NCBI GenBank assembly: GCA_964386565.1
Contig: CAYLRU010000002.1
Coordinates: 1 to 64,000, forward strand
Length of the DNA: 64,000 nucleotides
Reading direction: 5' to 3'
From: CAYLRU01 sp964386565
GTDB lineage: Bacteria; Desulfobacterota; Desulfobacteria; Desulfobacterales; UBA5616
In this document: one piece after another, positions 6,548 to 15,456 of the stretch
Layout of the letters: each line of letters opens with the position of its first letter
Position numbering within the stretch: the first letter of the stretch is position 1
Made by a program: the position numbers and the translations under genes
The notes under the pieces: model-generated
What the model was told of the DNA's origin: nothing
What the model saw: only the letters and a program-made list of their open reading frames with translations
The model's database searches: none

Positions 6548-7777
6548 TTAGATTTTCTTCCTGTCTTCAAGCAGCTTGCGAATCCGCAACCGAAGAGCGT
6601 TCAGGCGGATAAACCCTTCGGCGTCCTTTTGCCGGTATACACTGTCATCTTCAAATGTTGCAAAATCTTCCCGGTAAATGGAATTGTCCGATTTTCTTCC
6701 CATGACGCGACAGTTTCCCTTGTAGAGTTGCAACCGGACCACACCGGATACGTTTTTCTGCGTACTGTCCACCATTTCCTGGAGCATCTGCATTTCCGGA
6801 GAATACCAGAATCCGTTATAAATGATCCGTGCATACCTGGGAATCAGTGAATCCCTCAGGTACATGACTTCCCGATCCATGGTAATCGATTCCATGGCCA
6901 TGTGGGCGCTCCGCAGGATCGTTCCGCCAGGGGTTTCATAGACACCCCTGGACTTCATCCCCACGAACCGGTTTTCCACGATATCCACCCGCCCGATACC
7001 GTGTTTTCCCCCATACCGGTTAAGTTCTTTCAGCAGTTTCGCCGGAGACAGGTCAATGCCGTTTATGGCCGTGGGATCTCCCCCTGTGAAGGTGATCTCG
7101 ATTTCATCGGGTTCATCCGGCGCTGCCTGGGGGGATACCGAAAGGGTGAACATATCTTCGGGGGGTGCTGCCCAGGGATCTTCCAGGATACCGCCTTCAT
7201 AGCTGATATGCAGAAGGTTTCTGTCCGTACTGTAAGGCTTTGATTTTGTCGTGGGAACGGGAATTCCGTGTTCCCGGGCAAATCCCATCAGGGCGGTTCT
7301 GGAGTTCAAATCCCATTCCCGCCAGGGTGCGATGATTTTGATGCCCGGATCAATGGCCATATACGTCAGCTCAAACCGGACCTGATCGTTTCCCTTTCCC
7401 GTGGCGCCGTGGCTCACCGCATCCGCTCCTTCCATTTTTGCGATTTCCATCTGGCGTCTGGCAATAAGCGGTCTCGCCAATGACGTTCCCAGCAGGTACT
7501 GGCCTTCATATATGGCATTGGCGCGAAATGCCGGAAAGACGAAGTCCCTGACAAATTCTTCCCGCAAATCATCAATATACACCTTGGTCGCGCCCGTGTT
7601 CCTGGCCTTTTCATCCAGATGGTCCAGTTCCTCTTCCTGGCCGATATCGGCGGAAAAGGCGATGACTTCACAGCCATATGTTTCAACCAGCCATTTCAAT
7701 ATGACTGACGTATCCAGACCCCCGGAATAGGCCAGCACCACTTTTTTTATTTTCTCTTTCACGTTCCGCTTCCCCAT
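6548..7777 (-). CDS. argG: Argininosuccinate synthase
   Basis: ArgG condenses citrulline and aspartate using ATP. The 409-aa protein has the PP-loop SGGLDTS at 18-24, the citrulline/aspartate-binding TGKGNDQVRFE region and DPWAAPPEDMF, all typical of the bacterial type I enzyme, and its length is normal. A 172-bp gap separates it from argH, longer than most spacers in this run. The gap shows no clear hairpin terminator. Confidence 0.96.
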   Translation of the reverse strand: MGKRNVKEKIKKVVLAYSGGLDTSVILKWLVETYGCEVIAFSADIGQEEELDHLDEKARNTGATKVYIDDLREEFVRDFVFPAFRANAIYEGQYLLGTSLARPLIARRQMEIAKMEGADAVSHGATGKGNDQVRFELTYMAIDPGIKIIAPWREWDLNSRTALMGFAREHGIPVPTTKSKPYSTDRNLLHISYEGGILEDPWAAPPEDMFTLSVSPQAAPDEPDEIEITFTGGDPTAINGIDLSPAKLLKELNRYGGKHGIGRVDIVENRFVGMKSRGVYETPGGTILRSAHMAMESITMDREVMYLRDSLIPRYARIIYNGFWYSPEMQMLQEMVDSTQKNVSGVVRLQLYKGNCRVMGRKSDNSIYREDFATFEDDSVYRQKDAEGFIRLNALRLRIRKLLEDRKKI

Positions 7778-7856
7778 TTATTTAAGTCATGAGTAACGAT
7801 CGAAAGCAAGAAGGCCGGCAGCCGCACCTCCATGCTTAATTTTCCCGTTTCGGCAC

Positions 7857-8780
7857 TCAGTCCCCAGTCCTGTTGATCAGCGTTTCCAGAATCGCCTTGT
7901 TCATGTGCATCTTGTTTTCCGACTGGTCCCAAACCACCGACCGGGGCCCTTCCAGAATATCCTCGCTGATCTCCTCACCCCGGTGGGCAGGCAGGCAGTG
8001 CATGACAATGACATCCGATGCCGCCCTGCTGACAAGCTTTTCATTCACCATGAATGTTTGAAAGATCCGCCGCCGCTTGGCATGTTCGTCTTCCTGTCCC
8101 ATGCTGGCCCATACATCGGTATAAATAACATCCGTATTCTCAACCGCGGTTTCCGGGTCCGACGTCACCGTGATACTGCCGCAATGCCGGTTTTTTGCCG
8201 CTTTGACGATATCGCCATCCGGCTCATACCCCGGAGGGCATGCCAGGACCAGGTTCAATCCCAGCACCGATGCCGCGTTAATCCATGAATGCGCCACATT
8301 GTTGCCGTCTCCCACCCAGACGATCTTTACGTTTTCGTATCCGCCCTTGTATTCGATAATGGTCATGATGTCGCTCAATACCTGGGTGGGGTGATACATG
8401 TCCGTCAACGCATTAATCACGGGGATATCGGCAAACTGGGCAAACTCGTTTAAAAAATCCTGGGAGTAGGTCCGGATGGCAAGAGCGTCAATGTATCTGG
8501 CCAGCACCCTGGCCGTATCCCGGACCGGCTCGTTCCTGGCGATCTGCGTATCCTTTGCACTGATGAAGATCGGCGTCCCGCCGAGTTGAATCATGGCGGT
8601 TTCAAAGGATATCCGGGTGCGCGTCGAGGGTTTGTCAAAAATCATACCCAGGGTTTTTCCGGAAAGACGCCGACAGGTATGATCCTGCCGGCCATTTTTT
8701 TTCAGCTCGATAGCGCGCTTGAATAAATAATCAAAATCTTCCTTTGACAGATCCAGTAATGTCAATATATCTTTCTTCAA
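7857..8780 (-). CDS. argF: Ornithine carbamoyltransferase
   Basis: It forms citrulline from ornithine and carbamoyl phosphate. The 307-aa protein has the carbamoyl-phosphate loop STRTR (52-56), HPTQ (130-133), the ornithine-binding DVWASMGQE (222-230) and the HCLPA catalytic loop (261-265), which together separate it from aspartate carbamoyltransferase. It lies between argD and argG on the same strand. Confidence 0.95.
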   Translation of the reverse strand: MKKDILTLLDLSKEDFDYLFKRAIELKKNGRQDHTCRRLSGKTLGMIFDKPSTRTRISFETAMIQLGGTPIFISAKDTQIARNEPVRDTARVLARYIDALAIRTYSQDFLNEFAQFADIPVINALTDMYHPTQVLSDIMTIIEYKGGYENVKIVWVGDGNNVAHSWINAASVLGLNLVLACPPGYEPDGDIVKAAKNRHCGSITVTSDPETAVENTDVIYTDVWASMGQEDEHAKRRRIFQTFMVNEKLVSRAASDVIVMHCLPAHRGEEISEDILEGPRSVVWDQSENKMHMNKAILETLINRTGD

Positions 8781-8874
8781 TGGGTCCTCACACTCGCCGA
8801 TGGTGATAAAATGCCACCGGTCGTCATCATTTCATTATCCGCTAAGCATCGGTCAACAACAAACCGGCGACGCC

Positions 8875-8895
8875 ATAACGGATAACAGATAACCT
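8875..8895. repeat. Heptad-repeat spacer (three units)
   Basis: Three in-phase units, ATAACGG, ATAACAG and ATAACCT, in the argD-argF spacer. Confidence 0.6.
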
Positions 8896-8905
8896 GCATC
8901 GTTCA

Positions 8906-10090
8906 TCAGGCGGGCAGCACATCATCCAGGCAATCAATCAGCGAATCGATTTCTTTCTCCGTAATGATGAGCGGCGGCACAAACCTCAAAATTTTTCCCT
9001 GGATGCAGTTGATCAAAAATCCCTTTTCCATGCAGGCTTCAACAACGGCATCTCCGTCCGTGTCAAGGGTCATACCCAGCATCAACCCCTCACCCCTGAC
9101 GTCGGTGATACAGGGATGGTTTTCCTTTAACGCCTGCAGCTTCTCCTTAAAATATCGCCCCGTTAAACTGCAATGGGCCAGGATATCTTCCGATTCGATG
9201 TAGTTGAGCACGGCCACGGCAGCCGCAGATACCACCGGTGTTCCCCCGAACGTTGATGCATGGGCACCCGGCCCGAAGGATTCAGCCACTGCTTCTTTTG
9301 CCAGCATGGCGCCCATGGGCAACCCATTGGCCAGGGCCTTGGCCAGCGTCATGATATCGGGAACAATCCCGAAGTGCTCATAGGCGAAAAGTCTGCCTGT
9401 CCGGCCCATGCCGGTTTGAATCTCGTCAAAAATCAACAACAGCCCCTGGTCGTCGCAGAATTGCCGTACCGCTTTCATATACGCCTCATCCGGGCAATTC
9501 ACCCCGCCCTCCCCCTGGATGGGCTCCATAAGCACACCGCACGTATCATCGGAGACGGCATCTTTTAACGCGGCCAAATCATTAAACGGGACAAAATCAA
9601 ACCCTTCCAGGATCGGGTCAAATCCTTTCTTTATCTTGTCCTGGCCCGTTGCCGACAAGGTAGCCATGGTCCGCCCGTGAAAGGACTGCTTCATGGCGAT
9701 GATACGGAACCGGCCGGGCTCGCCCTTGTCCTTGAAATACTTTCTGGCCAGCTTGATGGCGGCCTCGTTGGCTTCAGCGCCACTGTTGCAGAAGAAAATC
9801 CTGTCGGCAAAACTTCTCTCCACCAGCATTTTCGCCAGTGTCGTCTGGGGAACGGTATAATACAGGTTGGACACATGAAACAGGGTTCGTGCCTGTTCGC
9901 AAAGGGCTTCTGCAACAACCGGATGGGCGTGGCCAAGATTGCAGACGGCGATGCCCGCCACAAAATCGAGATATGCCTTTTGGTTGATATCCCAGAGCAT
10001 GCATCCCTGCCCTTTCACCAAAACCACGGGAAACCGGCTGTACGTTCTCGCGATAAACATGTCCGCTGTCTGCATGATATCATTTTTCAT
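8906..10090 (-). CDS. argD: Acetylornithine aminotransferase
   Basis: This PLP enzyme makes N-acetylornithine from the semialdehyde with glutamate, and members often also act as succinyl-diaminopimelate transaminase in lysine synthesis. The 394-aa class III aminotransferase has NSGAEANEA (102-110), FDEIQTGMGR (221-230) and the PLP-binding Lys251 in TLAKALANG. Its ATG overlaps the argB stop by 4 bp (ATGA), so the two are translationally coupled. Confidence 0.95.
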   Translation of the reverse strand: MKNDIMQTADMFIARTYSRFPVVLVKGQGCMLWDINQKAYLDFVAGIAVCNLGHAHPVVAEALCEQARTLFHVSNLYYTVPQTTLAKMLVERSFADRIFFCNSGAEANEAAIKLARKYFKDKGEPGRFRIIAMKQSFHGRTMATLSATGQDKIKKGFDPILEGFDFVPFNDLAALKDAVSDDTCGVLMEPIQGEGGVNCPDEAYMKAVRQFCDDQGLLLIFDEIQTGMGRTGRLFAYEHFGIVPDIMTLAKALANGLPMGAMLAKEAVAESFGPGAHASTFGGTPVVSAAAVAVLNYIESEDILAHCSLTGRYFKEKLQALKENHPCITDVRGEGLMLGMTLDTDGDAVVEACMEKGFLINCIQGKILRFVPPLIITEKEIDSLIDCLDDVLPA

Positions 10091-10965
10091 TTTATAACTT
10101 CCGTTCCTATTCCTTTATCGGTAAAAAGTTCAAGCAACAAGGCGTGACGCTTGGTACCGTTTATCAACTGCACCTTTTCCACCCCGTTGTGAAGGGCATC
10201 CAGGGCATATTCCATTTTCGGTATCATTCCCTCTGAGATAATGTCGTCTTCAATCATTTTTTCGACTTTCCGGGCGTTGATGGAAGATATCAGGCAGCCC
10301 TGATCATCTAAAACACCGTCCACGTCCGTTAAAAAAATCAGCCGTCTGGCCGACAGCGCACCGGCCACCTTTCCGGCCACCAGGTCGGCGTTGATATTAA
10401 ATGTCTCGCCGTTGTCCCCGGCGCCAACCGGCGCAATGATGGGAATAAACCCCTGTCCGGCCAGCGTGTGAATGAGTCCGGGCCTTATTTGGGTGACCTT
10501 TCCCACCAGACCGGGATCAATAATCTCCGGCGGTCCGTCCGTCGTTTCCCGTTTAATGATTTGAAGCTTTTCAGCCCGTATCAATTCCCCGTCCTTTCCG
10601 CTCAACCCGACGGCCTTGCCGCCATGACGGTTGATCTGGGCGACGATCTCCTTGTTTACCTTTCCGCCGAGGACCATTTCAACCACATCCATGGTTTCCT
10701 GATCCGTCAATCGCATCCCCCTGATGAATTGGGAGCGAATTCCCATCTTATCCAGGGTTTGGTTTATCTGGGGACCCCCGCCGTGGACCACCACCGGGTT
10801 GATGCCGACGAATTTCATCAGGGTAATGTCCTTGGCAAAATCCTTTTTCAGCGTTTCATCCACCATGGCGTGACCACCGTATTTAATGACAAAGGTCATG
10901 CCGGAAAACTGCCGGATGTAGGGCAGCGCTTCAATTAATATGTCGGCGACGGTCGTGTTCTTCAT
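10087..10965 (-). CDS. argB: Acetylglutamate kinase
   Basis: ArgB phosphorylates N-acetylglutamate. The 292-aa protein has the amino-acid kinase glycine loops KYGGHAM (28-34) and VHGGGPQI, and LTDVDGV near the C-terminus. Unlike the 258-aa E. coli enzyme, it has an N-terminal helix (about residues 5-20, DILIEALPYIRQF). In the family this helix builds the arginine-inhibited hexamer, so feedback inhibition by arginine is likely here. No argC or argJ is in the window. Confidence 0.95.
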   Translation of the reverse strand: MKNTTVADILIEALPYIRQFSGMTFVIKYGGHAMVDETLKKDFAKDITLMKFVGINPVVVHGGGPQINQTLDKMGIRSQFIRGMRLTDQETMDVVEMVLGGKVNKEIVAQINRHGGKAVGLSGKDGELIRAEKLQIIKRETTDGPPEIIDPGLVGKVTQIRPGLIHTLAGQGFIPIIAPVGAGDNGETFNINADLVAGKVAGALSARRLIFLTDVDGVLDDQGCLISSINARKVEKMIEDDIISEGMIPKMEYALDALHNGVEKVQLINGTKRHALLLELFTDKGIGTEVIK

Positions 10966-10978
10966 TTGGCCTTTTTTC

Positions 10979-12352
10979 CTAAAGAATATAACGGCTTAAG
11001 TCCTCATCTTCCTTAATATCCTTCAACTTGTCGATAACGTACTTTTTATCGATCACGATCTTTTTTTCCGCCATATCCGGTGCTTCGAACAACACATCCT
11101 CCAGGAGACACTCCATGAGGGTGTGGAGTCTTCTGGCACCGATATTGTCGGTCATCTCATTGACCTCTTCAGCGATTTTCGCGATCTCGTCAATAGCCTC
11201 GTCTTCAAAACTGATATCAACCCCTTCGGTTTTCAACAGTGCAATGTACTGCAGCACCAGTGCATTTTTCGGTTCCACCAGGATGCGTTTGAATTCTTCC
11301 CGTTTCAAGGCGTCAAGTTCAACCCGGATGGGGAACCGGCCCTGGAGTTCCGGGATCAGGTCCGAGGGTTTTACGGTATGAAAAGCGCCGGACGCCATAA
11401 AGAGGATATGATCTGTTTTCACCGGTCCGTATTTTGTCGTCACCGTGCACCCTTCAACCAGAGGCAGAAGATCCCGTTGAACCCCTTCACGGGAAACATC
11501 CGGTCCATGACCGCCGTTTTTCCCCACGATTTTATCGATTTCGTCTAAAAATACGATCCCGGACTGTTCCACTGTTTCAATGGCTATCTTCACCACCTTA
11601 TCCATATCCACCAGGCTCTGGGTTTCTTCCTGTTCCAGAATTCCCAGGGCCTCGGCAACCGTTACCTTTCTTTTCCGGGTGTTTTTGGGCATGAAACCAC
11701 CCAGCATGTCCTTGAAGTTGATACCCAGTTCCTCCATCCCCACGTTGGAAAAAATTTCAACCACCGGTATGTTGCGCTCGGAAACGTCCATTTCCACAAT
11801 CCTGTCGTCGAGTTTCCTTTCCCGCAGCATTTTCCTGATTTTTTCCCGGGTGGATGACGTTTTTTCCCGGGACGGCAGCACTACGAGTCCGTCGCCGTGT
11901 TCGCCGGCGTCCTCTGAAATCTGTTGTGAAACCGGTGCCTTGGGAAGTAGCAGATCGAGTACCTTTTCTTCCGCAATATCACGGGCCTTTTCCCTGACAG
12001 CTTCCTGCTCCTGTGTTTTTACCGAATTAACCGTCAACTCCACCAGGTCCCTCACCATGGATTCCACATCCCGGCCCACGTACCCCACCTCGGTGAACTT
12101 GGATGCCTCTACCTTGGTAAACGGCGAATCCGTCAGCTTGGACAACCTGCGAGCGATTTCCGTTTTTCCCACCCCGGTAGGACCAATGAGAATGATATTC
12201 TTCGGTGCAATCTCATCCTTCAACCCCTCGGGCACCTTGCACCGCCGCCATCGGTTTCTCAATGCTATGGCCACGAATCGCTTGGCATTGTGCTGGCCGA
12301 TGATATATTTATCCAGTTCTTTTACAATTTCAGACGGTTTTAAATCACTCAT
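10979..12352 (-). CDS. hslU: ATP-dependent protease ATPase subunit HslU
   Basis: HslU is the AAA+ unfoldase that feeds proteins to the HslV peptidase in the cytoplasm. The 457-aa protein has Walker A GPTGVGKT (57-64), Walker B VFLDEIDK, a substrate pore motif in the GYVGRDVE segment, the variable I-domain (about 110-240) and sensor-2 GARRLHTLME. It is followed 13 bp later by argB. xerC-hslV-hslU order resembles the Gram-positive codV-codW-codX arrangement. Confidence 0.96.
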   Translation of the reverse strand: MSDLKPSEIVKELDKYIIGQHNAKRFVAIALRNRWRRCKVPEGLKDEIAPKNIILIGPTGVGKTEIARRLSKLTDSPFTKVEASKFTEVGYVGRDVESMVRDLVELTVNSVKTQEQEAVREKARDIAEEKVLDLLLPKAPVSQQISEDAGEHGDGLVVLPSREKTSSTREKIRKMLRERKLDDRIVEMDVSERNIPVVEIFSNVGMEELGINFKDMLGGFMPKNTRKRKVTVAEALGILEQEETQSLVDMDKVVKIAIETVEQSGIVFLDEIDKIVGKNGGHGPDVSREGVQRDLLPLVEGCTVTTKYGPVKTDHILFMASGAFHTVKPSDLIPELQGRFPIRVELDALKREEFKRILVEPKNALVLQYIALLKTEGVDISFEDEAIDEIAKIAEEVNEMTDNIGARRLHTLMECLLEDVLFEAPDMAEKKIVIDKKYVIDKLKDIKEDEDLSRYIL

Positions 12353-12431
12353 ACGGTTTATCTGATCCTCAAATTTCTTCTAATAATAAAGGACTAAAAA
12401 CAAACAGCCGGAAGGTGAACAGCAGGTTTTT

Positions 12432-12466
12432 TTAACCTTTCACCAACAGCCTTCCAACCTTCAACA
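12432..12466. repeat. Heptad-repeat spacer (five units)
   Basis: Five phased 7-bp units, including TTAACCT, TTCACCA and TTCAACA, lie in the hslV-hslU spacer. The adjoining bases (from about 12410) can fold back on this run through GGAAGG/CCTTCC and GGTGAA/TTTCACC pairs, so the spacer RNA may form a hairpin between the two genes. Confidence 0.6.
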
Positions 12467-12477
12467 TTAATTCTGAC

Positions 12478-13014
12478 TCAGAGCTGCTCCACGGTTATGG
12501 ATTCATTGGTGTATATGCATAAAGAGGCTGCAATTTTCATGGCTTCCTCGACAATCTCCTTTGCTTCCATATCCGTTTGGCGCATAAGGGCCAGGGCAGC
12601 AGCCTGGGCAGCGGTCCCGCCGGACCCGATGCCGATGATCGCTTCATCCGGCTCGATCACGTCCCCGTTGCCGGATATCACGTATATCCGGGATTCATCA
12701 ACGGCAATCATAATGGCTTCAAGACGCCTTAAGTATTTATCCGTGCGCCAATCCCTGGCCAACTCCACGGCGGCCCGGGTCAGGTTCCCGTTATACCGTT
12801 CCAGTTTGCCTTCCAGGCGTTCGGAGAGATTCATCGCATCTGCCGTTGCACCGGCAAATCCGACGATGATCCTGTCATTATATATTTTCCGCACTTTTTT
12901 GGCCGAATGTTTGACCACGGTGTTGTTCAACGTCACCTGGCCGTCACCGGCCACCACCACCTTTCCGTTTCGCCTTGCGGCAAGTATGGTCGTCCCGTGA
13001 AAGTCCATATTCAT
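12478..13014 (-). CDS. hslV: ATP-dependent protease peptidase subunit HslV
   Basis: HslV is the proteasome-like peptidase of the HslUV complex. Its nucleophile is a threonine exposed by processing: here the first Thr of HGTTIL, about Thr7 from ATG 13014. AGDGQVTL and GSGGTAAQAAA are conserved. Start choice is uncertain. The frame is open to 13035, but that ATG lies inside a 7-bp repeat run and lacks a good ribosome binding site, whereas 13014 is preceded by GGGA at a suitable distance. Confidence 0.92.
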   Translation of the reverse strand: MNMDFHGTTILAARRNGKVVVAGDGQVTLNNTVVKHSAKKVRKIYNDRIIVGFAGATADAMNLSERLEGKLERYNGNLTRAAVELARDWRTDKYLRRLEAIMIAVDESRIYVISGNGDVIEPDEAIIGIGSGGTAAQAAALALMRQTDMEAKEIVEEAMKIAASLCIYTNESITVEQL

Positions 13015-13033
13015 TTTACCAAATCCCATTTGC

Positions 13034-13082
13034 ATACCAAATAACCATTATCCTATCCCCGGCAGCCGATACCCAATCACTT
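13034..13082. repeat. Heptad-repeat spacer (seven units)
   Basis: Seven perfectly phased 7-bp units, for example ATACCAA, ATAACCA, TTATCCT and ATACCCA, fill the xerC-hslV spacer and run into the xerC stop codon. It is one of the two longest runs of this repeat type in the window. Confidence 0.7.
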
Positions 13083-14003
13083 CCTCGGATGGGATTTATC
13101 ATAAACCTGCATCAGCTTATCGATACTCACATGGGTATATTTCTGCGTGGTGGAGAGACTCTTATGGCCCAACAGCTCCTGGACCACTCTCAAATCCGCA
13201 CCAGCGTCAAGCATGTGAGTGGCAAACGAATGCCTGAATGCATGGGGAGATACAGGGGTGGAAATACCGCATGCCTTGGCCACACCGGCCAAAATTCGGG
13301 CAATGGAACGTGTGGAGAGCCGCGTGCCGTTTTTATTTAAAAACAGGGGTCTGTTTTTGTCAGACCCTGCATCCATCTTTTGCCCCGACATTTCCAGATA
13401 TCGCAAAACGGACTTTAAGGCGTTTTCGCCGACAGGTACAATCCTTTCCTTATCTCCCTTTCCTTTCACCCGGACCAGGGTCTGAAAAAAGTCCACATCG
13501 CCTGCATTTAACCCGGCCAGCTCCGAAACCCGGATACCTGTGGAATACATCAGTTCGAATATGGCCCTGTTTCTTACTCCCAACAGATCTTCTTTGCAGA
13601 TGGAGTCCAGCAGCCTGAACATATCATCCACGGGAAGGTAGGTTGGAATTCCCTGATCCTGCTTGGGCGTATGAATCAAATCGGCAGGATTGTTCTGCAA
13701 AACGCCGTGTTTGACCAGAAAGTTGAAAAAAGACCGAATGGCGGACAGTTTTCTCGCCATGGTCGCCTTGTTGTTTTTTTTATGGAGAAAGCCCAAAAAA
13801 CCACGAATAGCCAGCCCGTCCACCTGATCCGGCATTATGTCTTTTTGCTCAACCCCGCGGTAACGTCCTAAAAAGCCCGAAAATTCCTTCAAATCTTTTT
13901 CATAAGCCCTGCAGGTATTGATTGAATACCCTTTTTCAGAGGACAAAGATTCCACAAAGGTCATTGTCAATGCTTCAAGGGAGGCGGTATTCATCCGTAA
14001 CAT
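13077..14003 (-). CDS. xerC: Tyrosine recombinase XerC
   Basis: It resolves chromosome dimers at dif with XerD. The 308-aa protein has an N-terminal SAM-like core-binding domain (about 10-100) and a C-terminal catalytic domain with all residues: Arg158 (TGIRVSEL), Lys182 (GKGDKER), His254 and Arg257 (HAFRHS), His280 (LLGHKS) and nucleophile Tyr289. The start may be 14003 or the ATG at 13994. Linkage to hslVU and the canonical sequence favour a housekeeping Xer role. It is too far away and too conserved to be the integrase of the tRNA-flanked insert. Confidence 0.9.
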   Translation of the reverse strand: MLRMNTASLEALTMTFVESLSSEKGYSINTCRAYEKDLKEFSGFLGRYRGVEQKDIMPDQVDGLAIRGFLGFLHKKNNKATMARKLSAIRSFFNFLVKHGVLQNNPADLIHTPKQDQGIPTYLPVDDMFRLLDSICKEDLLGVRNRAIFELMYSTGIRVSELAGLNAGDVDFFQTLVRVKGKGDKERIVPVGENALKSVLRYLEMSGQKMDAGSDKNRPLFLNKNGTRLSTRSIARILAGVAKACGISTPVSPHAFRHSFATHMLDAGADLRVVQELLGHKSLSTTQKYTHVSIDKLMQVYDKSHPRK

Positions 14004-14046
14004 CCCCCACCGGTGAATCGCAATCGATCCCGTACGAAAAACATTT

Positions 14047-14376
14047 CTACGCTGCCAGGCGACGGCTTTTCTTTTTCAATCGAATGATGCGTTTGCGCAA
14101 TATGGCGGACATTTTCTGATCATTGGCTTCAAGGGCCATGGCACGATCGGCTTTCAGTTTCCTGATTTTTTGTTTGATTTCCCTGGTGGAAGAACCTTTG
14201 TCTTTGGGGGCTTCGTCAACAATACCCCGCGACTTCTTTATTTCCGAAATCAGCTCTACCTTGTTCATACCATGAACGCCGGTTATTTCGGGAATTTTCA
14301 TGGCAATTTCCCGCAGCTCTTTTGACGTCATTTTTTCCAGCGGCTTTTCCCTGGCTTCTTTCTTCTTACTGCCCAT
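14047..14376 (-). CDS. Rho N-terminal/SAP-like small basic protein
   Basis: The 109-aa, lysine-rich protein has a helix-extended-loop-helix module like the Rho N-terminal domain (LEKMTSKELREIAMKIPEITG, then MNKVELISEIKK), followed by a charged coiled-coil-like tail (REIKQKIRKLKADRA onward). Such modules bind nucleic acid, but the role here is unknown. I chose ATG 14376 because an AAGGAG lies 12 bases upstream. Earlier ATGs overlap or precede that site. It sits between xerC and a hairpin that may end the slipin operon. Confidence 0.7.
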   Translation of the reverse strand: MGSKKKEAREKPLEKMTSKELREIAMKIPEITGVHGMNKVELISEIKKSRGIVDEAPKDKGSSTREIKQKIRKLKADRAMALEANDQKMSAILRKRIIRLKKKSRRLAA

Positions 14377-14417
14377 TATAGAACGCATCTCCTTTCCATA
14401 CCGGTTTGAAAAGCACA

Positions 14418-14442
14418 AGCGGAGGCCTTCAAAGCCTCCGCT
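14418..14442 (-). terminator. Nine-bp inverted repeat, possible terminator
   Basis: AGCGGAGGC at 14418-14426 pairs perfectly with GCCTCCGCT at 14434-14442 around a 7-nt loop, in the gap after the slipin gene and before the Rho-N-like gene. The T-run on the minus-strand side is short (GCTTTTC), so termination is probable rather than certain. Confidence 0.5.
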
Positions 14443-14617
14443 GTCCGAAACGGCCTCTATTTCATAATTTAGAAAATATAGAGTTTATCTATAATTGTTT
14501 GAAATGTCAATAGTCTCCGTGGCGAAACAACACTTTTTTATCCTTCCCCCGTTCCGGTCGGCCGTATTCACAGAACAGGTCGGGACAATGAACAAAATCA
14601 AGATTCGCCCGGTTGCC

Positions 14618-15382
14618 TTACCCGCTTTCCTCATCCCTATCCATGAGTTTTAAAAATGGTTTAAACAGATCCAGGGGAACGGGGAATATGGTTGTGGTGT
14701 TGTTCTCCGCGGACATTTCATTCATGGTCTGCAGATAACGAAGTTGCAGGGCTATGGGATGACTCTTCATAATGGCCGATGCCTCGGTGAGCTTGGTCGC
14801 CGCCTGGTACTCGCCTTCGGCATTGATGACCTTGGCCCGCCGATCCCGCTCGGCTTCGGCCTGCCGGGCCATGGCACGCTGCATTTCCTGTGGAAGATCA
14901 ATATGCTTGAGCTCCACCGTGGCCACTTTTATACCCCAGGGATCCGTATGGGTATCGAGAATTTCCTGGAGTTCCAGGTTGATCTTGTCCCGTTCGGACA
15001 ACAGATCGTCAAGTTCCGCCTGACCACAGACACTCCGGATAGTGGTCTGGGCAAGCTGGCTCATGGCATAAGCGTAGTTCTCAACCTCAATCACCGCCTT
15101 TATGGGGTCCACCACCCTGAAATAGATGACGGCATTGACCTTCACCGACACGTTGTCGCGGGTGATAACGTCCTGGGGATCCACATCCAGGGCCACCAGC
15201 CGCAGGCTCACCTTCTCCATTTTGTCGATCACCGGTATCAGGATGATCAATCCCGGACCCTTGGCTTTCAAAACGCGGCCCAGCCGAAACACCACGCCCC
15301 TTTCGTATTCATTTAAAATACGTATGGCCGCCGAAAGAAAAAAGGTCACCAAAACAACAATTGCAATAATTTGGAACAGCAT
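14618..15382 (-). CDS. Slipin (stomatin/prohibitin, SPFH domain) membrane protein
   Basis: The 254-aa protein has one N-terminal membrane helix (about 3-20), then NEYERGVVFRLGRV opening the SPFH domain, the family-typical RSVCGQAELDDLLSERD, and a charged helix (QAEAERDRRAKVINAEGE) for oligomerisation. It is the bacterial p-stomatin type. Slipins are encoded with NfeD-type proteases, and nfeD lies directly upstream here (74-bp gap). The pair probably forms a membrane quality-control or membrane-domain complex. The precise substrate is unknown. Confidence 0.9.
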   Translation of the reverse strand: MLFQIIAIVVLVTFFLSAAIRILNEYERGVVFRLGRVLKAKGPGLIILIPVIDKMEKVSLRLVALDVDPQDVITRDNVSVKVNAVIYFRVVDPIKAVIEVENYAYAMSQLAQTTIRSVCGQAELDDLLSERDKINLELQEILDTHTDPWGIKVATVELKHIDLPQEMQRAMARQAEAERDRRAKVINAEGEYQAATKLTEASAIMKSHPIALQLRYLQTMNEMSAENNTTTIFPVPLDLFKPFLKLMDRDEESG

Positions 15383-15456
15383 GATACGACTCCTTTTTTA
15401 ATGTTGACATGCAGCCTGTATCCGTGCGCAAACTCACCAGCAAGCCGGCACACCCA

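Noticed and set aside
11580..12365. Plus-strand ORF of 261 aa antisense to hslU
   Set aside because: Serine-rich shadow of a strongly conserved gene on the other strand.
13077..14003. xerC as integrase of the tRNA-flanked insert
   Set aside because: It is 12 kb away outside the repeats, in a conserved xerC-hslVU order, and looks like a housekeeping Xer protein.
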